From Prorocentrum cordatum (Eukaryota; Sar; Dinophyceae; Prorocentrales; Prorocentraceae): a stretch of 64,000 bases of DNA. Shown in pieces: positions 31,353-41,305 of this stretch. The notes under the pieces were generated by a model that did no database searches, was not told the DNA's origin, and saw nothing but the letters and a program-made list of their open reading frames with translations. The DNA is taken from the NCBI GenBank assembly GCA_963575745.1, contig CAUYUJ010019903.1, positions 1 through 64,000 of the forward strand. The letters are read 5' to 3'. Each line of letters begins with the position of its first letter. The first letter of the stretch is position 1. Both the position numbers and the translations under genes were made by a program.

Positions 31353-32400
31353 GTGTGAGGAAGTCTCAGGCGGGAGCCCCCTCCCTATGGGGCCCGCAGA
31401 TCATGTTGGTAATCCGAGCGGGTCATCGGAACCCTGTAACTGTCGTCACTTTTGGGCTCCCCAGGCCTGAAAATGGAGGAAGTCTCAGGCGGGAGCCTCG
31501 TCTGTGAGTGAATTGGGAGGAAGTCTCAGGCGGGAGCTCCCTCCCTATGGGGCCCGCAGATTATGTTGGTAATCCGAGCGGGTCATCGGAACCCTGTAAC
31601 TGTCGTCACTTTTGGGCTCCTCAAGCCTGAATATGGAGGAAGTCTCAGGCGGGAGCCTCGTCTGTGAGTGAATTCTGAGGAAGGCTCAAGCGGGAGCCCC
31701 CTCCCTATGGGGCCCGCAGATCATGTTGGTAATCCGAGCGGGTCATCGGAACCCTGTAACTGTCGTCACTTTTGGGCTCGTCAAGCCTGAATTTGGAGGA
31801 AGTCTCTGGCGGGAGCCTCGTCTTTGAGTGAATTGTGAAGAAGTCTCAGGCGGGAGCCCCCTCCCTATGGGGCCCGCAGATCATGTTGGTAATCCGAGCG
31901 GGTCATCGGAACCCTGTAACTGTCGTCACTTTTGGGCTCCTCAAGCCTGAATATGGAGGAAGTCTCTGGCGGGAGCCTCGTCTGTGAGTGAACTGCGAGG
32001 AAGTCTCAGGCGGGAGCCCCCTCCCTATGGGGCCCGCAGCCCGCAGATCATGTTGGTAATCCGAGCGGGTCATCGGAACCCTGTAACTGTCGTCACTTTT
32101 GGGCTCCTCAAGCCTGAATATGGAGGAAGTCTCAGGCGGGAGCCTCGTCTGTGAGTGAATTGCGAGGAAGTCTCAGGCGGGAGCCCCCTCCCTATGGGGC
32201 CCGCAGATCATGTTGGTAATCCGAGCGGGTCATCGGAACCCTGTAACTGTCGTCACTTTTGGGCTCCTCAAGCCTGAATATGGAGGAAGTCTCAGGCGGG
32301 AGCCTCGTCTGTGAGTGAACTGCGAGGAAGTCTCAGGCGGGAGCCCCCTCCCTATGGGGCCCGCAGATCATGTTGGTAATCCGAGCAGGTCATCCAAAAC
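31353..32400. repeat. Seven-copy 160-bp tandem array
   Basis: CTCCCTATGGGGCCCGCAGA recurs at 31381, 31541, 31701, 31861, 32021, 32188 and 32348. The spacing is exactly 160 bp except one step of 167 caused by a 7-bp duplication. Each unit contains two copies of AAGTCTCAGGCGGGAGCC and the stretch GTCGTCACTTTTGGGCTCCT. The last unit diverges and ends at the helicase exon, whose 3' splice site (TTTGGGCTCCTCAG) resembles the same part of the repeat. Confidence 0.95.
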
Positions 32401-32494
32401 CTGTAACTGTCGTCAATGTTGGGTTCTCGCGCTGCCAGAACGCAGTTCCCAGGCCACACTTTGGATGCAACAAGGAAGTTTTTGGGCTCCTCAG

Positions 32495-32977
32495 GTCGCC
32501 GAGGTGCTGCGACAGGGCGCCGAAGGCGCCGACGACGACGGCCAGGCCGAGGCGCGGGCGCGGAGCTTGCTGATGTTCAGGCCCAGCGAAAGGGAGTTCA
32601 CATGGCAGAGCTCGGGGGCGCACAGCGTGCGCCGCTCGGGGTTCACCCTGACGCACGCGTCCTACCTGACCTCCACGCTGTCGCAGGGCCAGACGCTGCG
32701 CAAGGGCGTCACCATCGACTGCGCGAGAGACGAGGACGCTGGCCGCACGGGCATGTCGGACGAGCAGTGGTGGCTGCACCTCTACGTCATGTTCTCCCGC
32801 GCCACGTGCATGCGGAACATGCTGATCCTGCGGCCGCCGCCGCGAGAGTTCCTGGAGTGCGGGCCGCCGGCGTCCCTGCGGAAGGCGCTCCTGGAGTTCG
32901 ACAAGAGAACGGTTTTGTCCAGGGCGGAGGCGAAGCAGCTCGCGGCAGAGCTGGGCTTCGTGCTGCCTTCCGCCTGA
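32495..32977 (+). CDS. Helicase C-terminal domain, last exon (Pif1/UvrD-like)
   Basis: A 3' splice site GGGCTCCTCAG|GTCGCC opens the exon in phase 0, and the TGA at 32975-32977 ends the protein (160 residues visible). THASYLTSTLSQGQTLRKGV fits the late superfamily-1 helicase motif (H-x-S-Q-G-Q-T-L), and LYVMFSRATCMRNMLILRPP fits the following S-R-A/V-x-x…L-I-L-R motif with its conserved Arg. This end is shared by UvrD_C_2/Pif1/RecD-type helicases and by a helicase family expanded in dinoflagellates. The Walker A/B half must lie in upstream exons that I cannot find; it may sit beyond the 29-32 kb repeats or be absent. The role is inferred as ATP-dependent DNA unwinding. The C-terminus PPREFLECGPPASLRKALLE follows the usual pattern after the motif. 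Confidence 0.75.
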   Translation, partial: VAEVLRQGAEGADDDGQAEARARSLLMFRPSEREFTWQSSGAHSVRRSGFTLTHASYLTSTLSQGQTLRKGVTIDCARDEDAGRTGMSDEQWWLHLYVMFSRATCMRNMLILRPPPREFLECGPPASLRKALLEFDKRTVLSRAEAKQLAAELGFVLPSA

Positions 32978-33394
32978 GCGCGGCTGCGCCTCGCTCGAAG
33001 CCCGCGGGGTTGTCCCAACGGCTTGGTCTTGCGCGCCAACGGCTCGCGGGGTTGTCCCGACAGCCTGGCCCGCGGGGTTGTCCCAACGGCTGCGCGACGT
33101 GACCAGTAGAGAACGCGCCTGTGCTGGCCGTGGCGGCGACGGCGCCGAGGAACATCGACATGCGCGCTCATGCAACAGGAAGGGGAGGAGGTGGCGGGGC
33201 GCGGAACAAACAGGGGGGCGAGGATGGGGACAACGTAAGGAGTGGAAGGGGGGCCCGCGCCAAGGCGAGAGGAAATATACGCAGAAGAGACAGCCAGGAC
33301 GCCTCACCAACCACGAGGACGACGGTGATGGCTTTTTCCAGATTCGCCCAGAGGATTCTTATGTGGGGTTCTTCCGTCGGAGTAATTTTTTACA
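32978..33394. other. 3' flank of the helicase gene
   Basis: 33000-33092 has three copies of CGCGGGGTTGTCCCAACGGC. The rest is unique sequence without a recognisable gene. Confidence 0.6.
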
Positions 33395-33900
33395 GTCAGG
33401 ATGGGAGGGCCCGCAGCCCGCATGGACGTCCGCGCGCGATGCGCGCCGCGTCCCATTGCTGCCACATATTTCGCACCGTCGGCGACAAGGCAGGCCATGC
33501 TGAGAAGAAAAAACGAAGACTTTGTATCGATTTTTTACAGTCAGGATGGGCGGGCCCAGATTGACTGCCGCGCGCGATGTGCGCCGCGTCCCATATGTGC
33601 GCCGCGTCCCACTGCTGCCACATATTTCGCACCGTCGGCGACAAGGCAGGCCATGCTGAGAGGAAAAAACGAAGACTTTATATTGATTGTTTACAGTCAG
33701 GATGGGCTGGCCCAGATAGAGTGCCGCGCGCGATGTGCGCCGCGTCCCATTCCTGCCACGCTTTTCGCATCGTCGACGACACAAAAGACGATGTTGAGCA
33801 GAAAAACGGCCACTTTGTATTGATTTTTTAAAGTCCGGATGGGAGGTCCCGGATCGGGTTGCTATCGGCCGGGATACGAGGTAGGTGGGGGTATATAATA
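33395..33900. repeat. Tandem of about 140-bp monomers (GTGCGCCGCG family)
   Basis: GTCAGGATGGG or GTCCGGATGGG recurs at 33395, 33540, 33696 and 33834. Each unit has GATGTGCGCCGCGTCCCATT, a TTTCGCA(C/T)CGTCG(G/A)CGACA stretch and an A-rich end with GATTTTTTA. The array ends with GGGATACGAGGTAGGTGGGG and TATATAATAATC. A second array is at 35091-35450. Confidence 0.9.
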
Positions 33901-33939
33901 ATCAAGAACAAGGATGTGGGTGTGGGTGTGGGTGTGGGT

Positions 33940-34228
33940 CAAGCTAGCCAGCTCGAGCGAGTCAAGCATGGCATGTCCATTCCCACCCGCCCTCCCACAA
34001 CATAAGAAACAGTGATGGCACAACTGGGGGCTGCGCGGGCATTTCAGTGCGAGTGGAGGATACCCCAGGACACCGCATTGACGTCCGCGCGGGATGTGCG
34101 CCGCGTCCCATTCCCGCCACGCATTTCGCATCGTCGACGACAAGACTGGCCATGTTGAAAGGAACAACGGACACGTTCCGCCCTCCCACAACATAAGAAA
34201 CAATGCTGGCGCAACTGGGTGTTGGCGC
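33940..34228. repeat. Duplicated unit U, copy 2
   Basis: See 29441-29715. This copy keeps the full internal monomer (CCACGCATTTCGCATCGTCG). Left flank (TGTGGG)n, right flank (TAG)n. Confidence 0.9.
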
Positions 34229-34246
34229 GTAGTGGTAGTAGTAGTA

Positions 34247-34303
<57 letters not shown>

Positions 34304-34307
34304 CTAC

Positions 34308-34349
<42 letters not shown>

Positions 34350-34414
34350 CACTAGTAGTGGTAGTGGTAGTAGTAGTAGTAGCAGTAGTAGTAGTAGTCG
34401 TAGTAGTAGTCGTC

Positions 34415-34492
<78 letters not shown>

Positions 34493-34514
34493 CTAGTAGT
34501 AGTGTAGTCGTAGT

Positions 34515-34572
<58 letters not shown>

Positions 34573-34589
34573 CGTAGCGTAGTAGTCGT

Positions 34590-34621
<32 letters not shown>

Positions 34622-34711
34622 TAGTAGTAGTAGTTGTGTAGTCGTTGTAGTAGTAGTAGTGTGGGTAGTGGTAGTGGTAGTGGTAGTGTAGTGGTAGTGG
34701 TAGTGGTAGTG

Positions 34712-34778
<67 letters not shown>

Positions 34779-34998
34779 AGTGGGGATACGAATAGGTAGT
34801 AGTTGTAGTAGCACGAGTAATCATACGAGTCGTATAAGCAGAAGTATTACAGGTAGTACAAGTACTCGTACGAGTAGTAGTACAGAGTAGTAGCACTATG
34901 AAAGTAGAAGTACTAGTAATACGTTTACTACTGCTAGACTAGTAGTAATGCCATTGGTATTACAATTTGCAGAACAAGTAGTAGCAGGAGTAGTAGTG

Positions 34999-35056
<58 letters not shown>

Positions 35057-35060
35057 CAGT
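34229..35060. repeat. (TAG)n array with variant centre
   Basis: TAG/GTA triplets at 34229-34778 with GTC, GTG and GCA variants. A scrambled part at 34800-34975 is rich in AGTACTCGTACGAGT-type palindromes. Pure TAG resumes to 35060. Confidence 0.97.
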
Positions 35061-35090
35061 CGTCGTACCAATGGTACTAGTAGCACTAGT

Positions 35091-35450
35091 CAGGATGGGA
35101 GGGCCCGCAGCCCGCATGGACGTCCGCGCGCGATGTGCGCCGCGTCCCATTGCTGCCACATATTTCGCACCGTCGGCGACAAGGCAGGCCATGCTGAGAG
35201 GAAAAAACGAAGACTTTGTATGGATTTTTTAAAGTCAGGGTGGGCGGGCCCAGATTGACTGCCGCGCGCGATGTGCGCCGCGTCCCATTCCTGCCACGCT
35301 TTCGCATCGTCGACGACAAGAAAGCCGATGCTGATAAGAAAAACGGCCACTTTGTATTGATTTTTTACGGTCCGGATGGGAGGTCCCGGATTTGGTTGCT
35401 ATCGGCCGGGATACGAGGTAGGTGGGGGTATATAATAATAGGGAACAAGG
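35091..35450. repeat. GTGCGCCGCG monomer array, second locus
   Basis: Two and a half monomers, ending with the same CGGCCGGGATACGAGGTAGG … TATATAATAAT segment and (TGTGGG)n as the first locus. The two loci are recent duplicates. Confidence 0.9.
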
Positions 35451-36003
35451 ATGTGGGTGTGGGTGTGGGTGTGGGTGTGGGTGTGTGTTTGTGGGTGTGC
35501 GTGTGTGGGTGCGTGTGCGTGTGCGTGTGCGTGTGCGTGTACGTGTGCGTGTGCGTGTGCGTGTGTCGTGAGTGTGCTGTGTGTATGTATATGTGTGTGC
35601 GCGTTCGTGTGTGTGTGTGCCTGTGTGTGCGCGTGTGCGTGGGTGCGTGCGTGGGTGTGTGTGTGTGTGTGTGTGTGTGGGTGTGTGTTTGTGTTTTTGT
35701 GTGTATTTGCGTGTTTGTGTGTGTGCTGGTGTGCGGGTGCGTGCGGGTGCGTGCGGGTGCGGGTGCGTGCGGGTGCGTGCGGGTGCGTGCGGGTGCGTGC
35801 GGGTGCGTGCGGGTGCGTGCGGGTGCGTGCGGGTGCGTGAGCGTGCGTGCGCGTGCGTGCGCGTGCGTGCGCGTGCGTACACGTGCGCGCGCGTGCGTGT
35901 GTGCGTGCGTGCGTGCGTGGATGTGTGTGCGTGCGTGCGTGCGTGCGTGCGTGCGTGTGTGTGTGTGTGTGTGTGTGTGCGTGTGTGTGTTGTGTGCGTT
36001 GTT
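35451..36003. repeat. (GT)n / (GTGC)n array
   Basis: About 550 bp, including a sub-block of GTGCGTGCGGGT hexamer-like units (35735-35840). Confidence 0.97.
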
Positions 36004-37665
36004 TGCGTATGAAAATGGCAGTGTTGTTCCGGCGCGGCGCATGCGTCGGTTTCGCCTCGCTCATTTGTGAGTTGGCCGCCCGAGAGAGCTGCGTGGTGCT
36101 CGTCGCAGCGCCGCGCAGAGATGTTCTGAAGTTCCGCTCCCGCCCGTGTGCGGCCTGTGTTTTGCCCCCTCGCCAAGTCGTCGAAAGTGTGACCGCCCGC
36201 GGGCGCCTTCCGTTCACTAGGTAGGAGTGCCTTCCAGTCCTACTACCAAGTTGTACCACCATTGGTTATCATGTCATGTTATTTGGGGGAGGGTCGAAAT
36301 GGGCTGGGGCGGCCGACTCGATCTGGCTAACTCGGCTCCTATTCCTACCCCTGTTTCTGCCCTTCCTTGACATCATTCTCCTCCTCCTCCTCCTCCTCCT
36401 CCTCCTCCTCCTCCTCCTCCTCCTCCTCCTCCTACCGCTGATATGAGCGCTGATGTTTCTCCTCTTCCTCTTGCTCCACCTTCTATTGCTACGACTACTG
36501 CTACTGCTATTGCTGCTACTCCTATCCGCAATCATGGTTCACAGTCGGCGACATCCGTTGGCCCACCTAGCAGGACCTAGCACCCCGAACCTCCACAAAG
36601 CGGGGTGCCATTCTGATGGTGACGCTCCGCACCGACACGTTGAGCACATGGAGTGTTCATCTCATCTTGTGCCTACGTCGCAGTGGCGTACACGCTCAAA
36701 CAGCTTCTCGTCATGGCAGTGAGCACCATGCCCAACTCATGTGCGTGATTCCTCTCACCCACACGCACGCACACACGCACACACGCGCACGCGCACGCAC
36801 GCACACGCATGCACACACACACACACACACGCACGCACACACGCGCAAGAAGCCGCGCGGCAAGCGCACGGGCAGCGGGCACCTCGTACGCAGGAACATC
36901 TTCACAGTCCACCATCTGCACTTACACACCAAGAGGTCCGCGCTCTGCATGTAGTGTGACATTCCATTCGCGATGAGCGCCATGCTCATTTCGTTCCCGA
37001 GACTTCCCCAATGCACCTGATGATTCTACGCCGCCGCTTTCGCCCTTCCGGCTGGAGCATGTTCGGCATCCATTCGTCTGTTGCTTTTATGCCATGGCCT
37101 TATTTATTCGGCCCTTCCAAGACTTAAACCTCCCCTCTCGTACCCAGACCGCTTCCTCTTTGAATCTTCTCTCCCGCATCCCCTCACCCCTTCCCTCGGG
37201 TTCTCCTTCCATTCCTTTGTGCTCCTGTCCAGATTTTTTTTCACAAGCGCCACACAAAGTTCCATACTGCTTCTTCGTGAGCTTCCACTATACGGACCAG
37301 GCAATCTGCACGGGCCTGTCCAGCCTAAGATCGAGCATTCCCGTTCCGACCATTCCGAACATTCCGCTAAAAAGCGATTTGGAGCCGACTGACGTCATGG
37401 CCATTTCGCGCAGGGATCGATGCCCCACCAAAGAGCATCACGCCTGACACAACGACCTAACGCTCGTCGTCGACACATCAATGTCTACAACGCCAACGTC
37501 GTGATGCAGCACCGGCTGGACAGCGGGAAGACTGGAGTTTGAGTGGATGGCAGTATATCCGTAAGGGCTTCGCCCCCTGCCGCCGGCCCCCTCTCTCGGA
37601 GAATGGGCCATGGAAGAGCGAAGTCATGAGGCTTTGGCTTCGCCGTGAAGCAGTGACGGGACCTG
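36004..37665. other. No gene recognised; microsatellites inside
   Basis: 36377-36433 is (TCC)n and 36762-36846 is (CA)n. The remainder is unique sequence with short open frames. The stretch 36850-36955 reads KKPRGKRTGSGHLVRRNIFT in one frame but has no further support. Confidence 0.5.
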
Positions 37666-39373
37666 TTTGTTTTTCGACCCTGACCCTACGGATCTGCGTC
37701 ACGGGTGCCACCGAATTTCAGAAATGTGGCAAATCCCATGTGTTTTTGGACACTGACCCTTCTTCGAATCTGCATGAGGGGTGCCGCCGACTTTCAGTAA
37801 TGTGGCAAGTTGTTGGACCCTGACCCTGCCGATCTGCGTGAGGGTGCCGCCGAATTTCAGACATGTAGCAAATCCCATATGTTTTTGGACCCTGACCCCG
37901 CCGATCTGCGTGAGGGGTGCCACCGAATTTCAAAAATGTAGCAAATCCCTTGTCTTTTTCGACCCTGACCTGCCGATCTGCATGAGGGGTGCCACCGACT
38001 TTCAGACATGTAGCAAATCCCAAGTGTTTTTGCACCCTGACCCCGCCGATCTGCGTGAGGGGTGCCACCGAATTTTGTGACATGTAGCAAATCCCATATG
38101 TTTTTGCACCCTGACCCCGCCGATCTGCGTGAGGGGTGCCACCGGATGCTAGAAAAGTGGCGAATCCCATGTGTTTTTGCACCTTGACCCCGCCGATCTG
38201 CATGAGTGGTGCCGCCGAATTTCAGAAATGTGGCAAATCCCATTTGTTGTTGGACCTTGACCCTGCCGATCTGCGTGAGGGTGCCGCCGAATGTCAGAAA
38301 TGTATCAAATCCCACATGCTTTTGGACCCTGACCCCGCCGATCTGCGTGAGGGGTGCCACCGAATTTCAAAAATGTAGCAAATCCCTTGTCTTTTTCGAC
38401 CCTGACCTGCCGATCTGCATGAGGGGTGCCACCGACTTTCAGACATGTAGCAAATCCCAAGTGTTTTTGCACCCTGACCCCGCCGATCTGCGTGAGGGGT
38501 GCCACCGAATTTTAGAAATGTGGCAAATCCCTTTTGTTTTTGCACCCTGACCCCGCCGATCTGCATGAGGGGTGCCGCCGACTTTCAAACATGTGGCAAA
38601 TCCCGTTGGTTGTTGGACCTTGACCTTGCCGATCTGCGTGAGGGTGCCGCCGAATTTCAGAAATGTAGCAAATCCCATATGTTTTTGGACCCTGACCCCG
38701 CCGATCTGCGTGAGGGGTGCCACCGAATTTCAAAAATGTAGCAAATCCCTGTCTTTTTCGACCCTGATCCGCCGATCTGCATGAGGGGTGCCACCGACTT
38801 TCAGACATGCAGCAAATCCCATGTGTTTTTGGACCCTGACCCTGCCGATCTGCGTGAGGGGTGCCACCGAATCTTAGAAATGTGGCAAATCCCATGTGTT
38901 TTTGCACCCTGACCCCGCCGATCTGCATGAGGGGTGCCGCCGACTTTCAAACATGTGGCAAATCCTTTGTGTTTTTGCACCCTGAATCCGCCGATCTGCG
39001 TGAGGGGTGCTAGAAAATTTAAGAAATGTTGCAAATCCCATATGTTTTTGGACCCTGACTCTGCGGTCTGAGTGAGGGGTGCCACCGAATGTCAGAATAG
39101 TGGCAAATCGCATGTGGTTTTGCACCCTGACCCCGCCGTTCTGCATGAGGGGTGCCACCGAATTTCAAACATGTAGCAAATCCCATGTGTTTTTGGACCC
39201 TGACCCGCCGATCTGCGTGAGGGGTGTCACCGAATGTCAGAATGGTGGCAAATCCCATGTGTTTTTGGACCCTGACCCCGTCGATCTGCGTGAGGGGTGC
39301 CACCGAATTTTAGAAATGTGGCAAATCCTTTGTGTTTTTGGACCCTGACCCCGCCGATCTGCGTGAGGGGTGT
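37666..39373. repeat. 73-bp minisatellite, about 23 copies, with higher-order structure
   Basis: The unit is marked by GCCGATCTGCGTGAGGGGTG and AAATCCCATGTGTTTTT, with spacing of 72-74 bp (for example 37901, 37973, 38046, 38120). Variant types alternate (CGACTTTCA against CGAATTTCA, GCACCCTGA against GGACCCTGA). The four-unit stretch at about 37920-38080 is repeated almost unchanged at 38355-38510, so the array has grown by multi-unit steps. The first and last units are degenerate. Confidence 0.95.
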
Positions 39374-39706
39374 AATTTTTTACTTACCCCAGCAATTCAG
39401 ACAATACGATTTGGGCGTGGTAAAAATGCATGTTTTGGGCCTCCCCCCCTCGCGCGGTCCATCAACAAGGAACAGTAAGCAGCAAGAAGCAGAACTGTAA
39501 CAGTGAAAACTGGAAACTGCAACTGGCATAGGAAACTGCGAACCTGCGGCCTACAGCCTGGTGGCCCCACAAGGGGGCCGGTGGATTTCCAACATGTGTG
39601 GTTGTTGTCGCTTTGGTTGGGCATTTCCAGCATGACTGGGTGTTTCATCATCGGTTGGCGTTTCCATTGCGCTTGCTCCAATCTGCCCAGCACGGTTTGT
39701 CACCAC
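39374..39706. other. No gene recognised
   Basis: Unique sequence. 39464-39550 has short repeats of GGAAACTG and AGCAG. Confidence 0.5.
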
Positions 39707-39869
39707 CCACCAAACCACCCCAACCCAACCCGAAGGCTCAGATTTACCCTCGATTTCCAGAGGGGGGGGGTCGGGAAACATTGAAAAAACACATGTGGAA
39801 CCCTTACCCCCCCCAACCCGAAATTCGGGTCTTCGGGTTGGGTTGGGGTGGTCTGGTAGGTAGTCAGTT
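39707..39869. mobile_element. Foldback element ACCAAACCACCCC
   Basis: Arms CCAAACCACCCCAACCCAAC plus CCGAAG, and CTTCGGGTTGGGTTGGGGTG plus GTCTGG, enclose about 95 bp with C8/G9 runs and an inner CCCGAAATTCGGG palindrome. No ORF. Single copy in this window. Confidence 0.65.
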
Positions 39870-40030
39870 TGAGGCCTCCGAGAAAGGCAGCAGCAGAGTC
39901 GTCGCGAGAGGACGCTGCCACACTTTGGACGTCGCAGCGCAGCAGAGGCGACCCGCACGCGCGTCGGGGCGAGACCAGGGCACGGCGTCGCGATGCAACC
40001 CGCACGCAAGGGGGGGGGGGTCGGGGGGCT

Positions 40031-40215
40031 AGAGGTTGACACCAACACCAAGATCGGTGGTGTTCCTCCACCGAGGGAAGAGGATCCCGATCTCGGTGAT
40101 GGTGGTAATATTCTGGCTTCCAAGGTGACCGAAATATTACCACCAACACCGAAATCGAGGATCATCTTCCCCCTGTGGAGGCAACCCCCTGTGTTTGTGT
40201 TGGTGCCAATTTCCG
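40031..40215. mobile_element. Near-complete palindrome, foldback element
   Basis: The left half (GTTGACACCAACACCAAG … GATGGTGGTAATATTCTGG) is matched along about 85 bp by the complement of the right half (CCGAAATATTACCACCAACA … TTGTGTTGGTGCCAATTT). The loop is only a few bases, so almost the whole element is stem. Confidence 0.75.
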
Positions 40216-40271
40216 GGCCTCCCAGGGGGGGGGGGGGGGGCGAGGAAAGCGGGAGGGCGGCCGCGGAGGGC

Positions 40272-40382
40272 TTGGCATCGCTCTTCGGTGGGGACCATCG
40301 AGGAGCATCCTCGGTCATTGGGCGAAGAAGCCACGCCCGAAGCCGACAAGTACACAGGGAATGGACGTCCGAGCGATGCCCA
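40272..40382. mobile_element. Foldback element GGCATCGCTCGGACG, copy 3
   Basis: Ends TTGGCATCGCTCTTCGG and GGACGTCCGAGCGATGCCCA, with the interior GGGGACCATCGAGGAGCATC shared with copies 1 and 2. The left end has diverged. Confidence 0.75.
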
Positions 40383-40748
40383 GGAGCCGTAACTCGCTGA
40401 GCCCTCTACAGACTGTCATGTTGGTAAACCCATAAAAAGTACCAGAAAAGTGTCCCAAAAGTGTTATTATCGATGTGTGTGTGTGTGTGTGTGTGTGTGT
40501 GATAGGTCCTGAAGCTGCTTGCGAAACGTACAAGAAAAGGATACGATGATGGTCGCAAAGTGTCGGCCATGGTTTCCAACGCCCCCCTAGGGCGGGAGGG
40601 AGGGGGGGGCCAGGCGCGGGGCACGCCCGCGGCAGGGCCCCGGCGGGCGCGCGGGGGGGGCGGCCGCGGCGGAGGGGCAGGCAACCCTGGCAGCTGCCGC
40701 GGGGGCGGCGCCGCAGAGCACCCGGGGGAGGGGCCAGCAGCCGCAGTG
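40383..40748. other. No gene recognised
   Basis: Contains a (GT)n run at 40475-40501 and a G/C-rich stretch before the next foldback element. Confidence 0.5.
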
Positions 40749-40934
40749 CCAGACCCCCTCGAGTAATGAAAAAATCACGACGGGAGGTTTTTCACAATTT
40801 TCAGCCTCCGGGGGCCCTCACCGGGCCTCGGGAGCGTCAAAAAACGACTCAGGATGCAAAGCCGGTCATGGGGAAGGGGTCAAGACCTCTGGGGGTCGAC
40901 GTAATGAAAAAAATCATTACGTCGGGGGTCTGGG
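40749..40934. mobile_element. CCAGACCCCC foldback element, copy D
   Basis: Full length. Ends CCAGACCCCCTCGAGTAATG and ATTACGTCGGGGGTCTGG. The interior is nearly identical to copy A (AAAAAACGACTCAGGATG). It keeps the 3' terminal hairpin GACGTAATGA…TCATTACGTC. Confidence 0.85.
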
Positions 40935-41305
40935 GTGCGGGCGGGGCCCGGCGAGCCGAGGAGCGGGAGCGGCAGGCGGCCGGAGAAGCGGGGCTTCTGC
41001 TCACTCGCGGCCCCCGTGGCTGGGGGGCGCTAGGCCCCGACCCCTTGGAGCAGGGCGCCGGCGCGCGAAGCGAATCCAGCAGCACGCACGAGGAAACGGC
41101 CGAGGAAGACGATCCCAAACCCGCGACCCCGCAGGAGCCCCTTTCCCCAAGTGCACAGCCCCTAAGAGAGGACGCCGCCAGGCGGGGGGGGGCGGGGGGG
41201 CAGCGGCGCGGGGACCGGCGGCGGCCAGGGGCAAAGTGCGCCGGCGCTGCAGAACGGTGGCGGGCAGCGGGCGGGCCAGCGGCGAGGCCGCTGCGCGGTT
41301 AGCCA
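40935..41305 (+). other. Open GC-rich stretch, uncertain coding
   Basis: The plus frame reads SESSSTHEETAEEDDPKPAT, then a proline/arginine-rich end, and stops at TAG 41300-41302. Disordered composition, no family. Confidence 0.25.

Noticed and set aside
31400-32400. CACTTTTGGGCTCCTCAAG in the 160-bp units as degenerate spliced leaders
   Set aside because: Needs three insertions to align with the leader. It occurs in the middle of a repeat unit without a transcript body, so chance is more likely.
33880-33900. TATATAATAAT as a TATA-box promoter
   Set aside because: It is part of a duplicated repeat end, and canonical TATA promoters are not typical of dinoflagellates.
35400-35480. Short TGTGGG runs as telomere repeats
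   Set aside because: Only a few units, internal, and not the TTTAGGG type expected of dinoflagellates.
35235-36262. Cys/Val and His/Thr-rich frames at the GT array
   Set aside because: Products of (GTGC)n and (GT)n repeats on either strand.
37666-39373. CRISPR-like array
   Set aside because: Units are contiguous variants without unique spacers, in a eukaryotic context.
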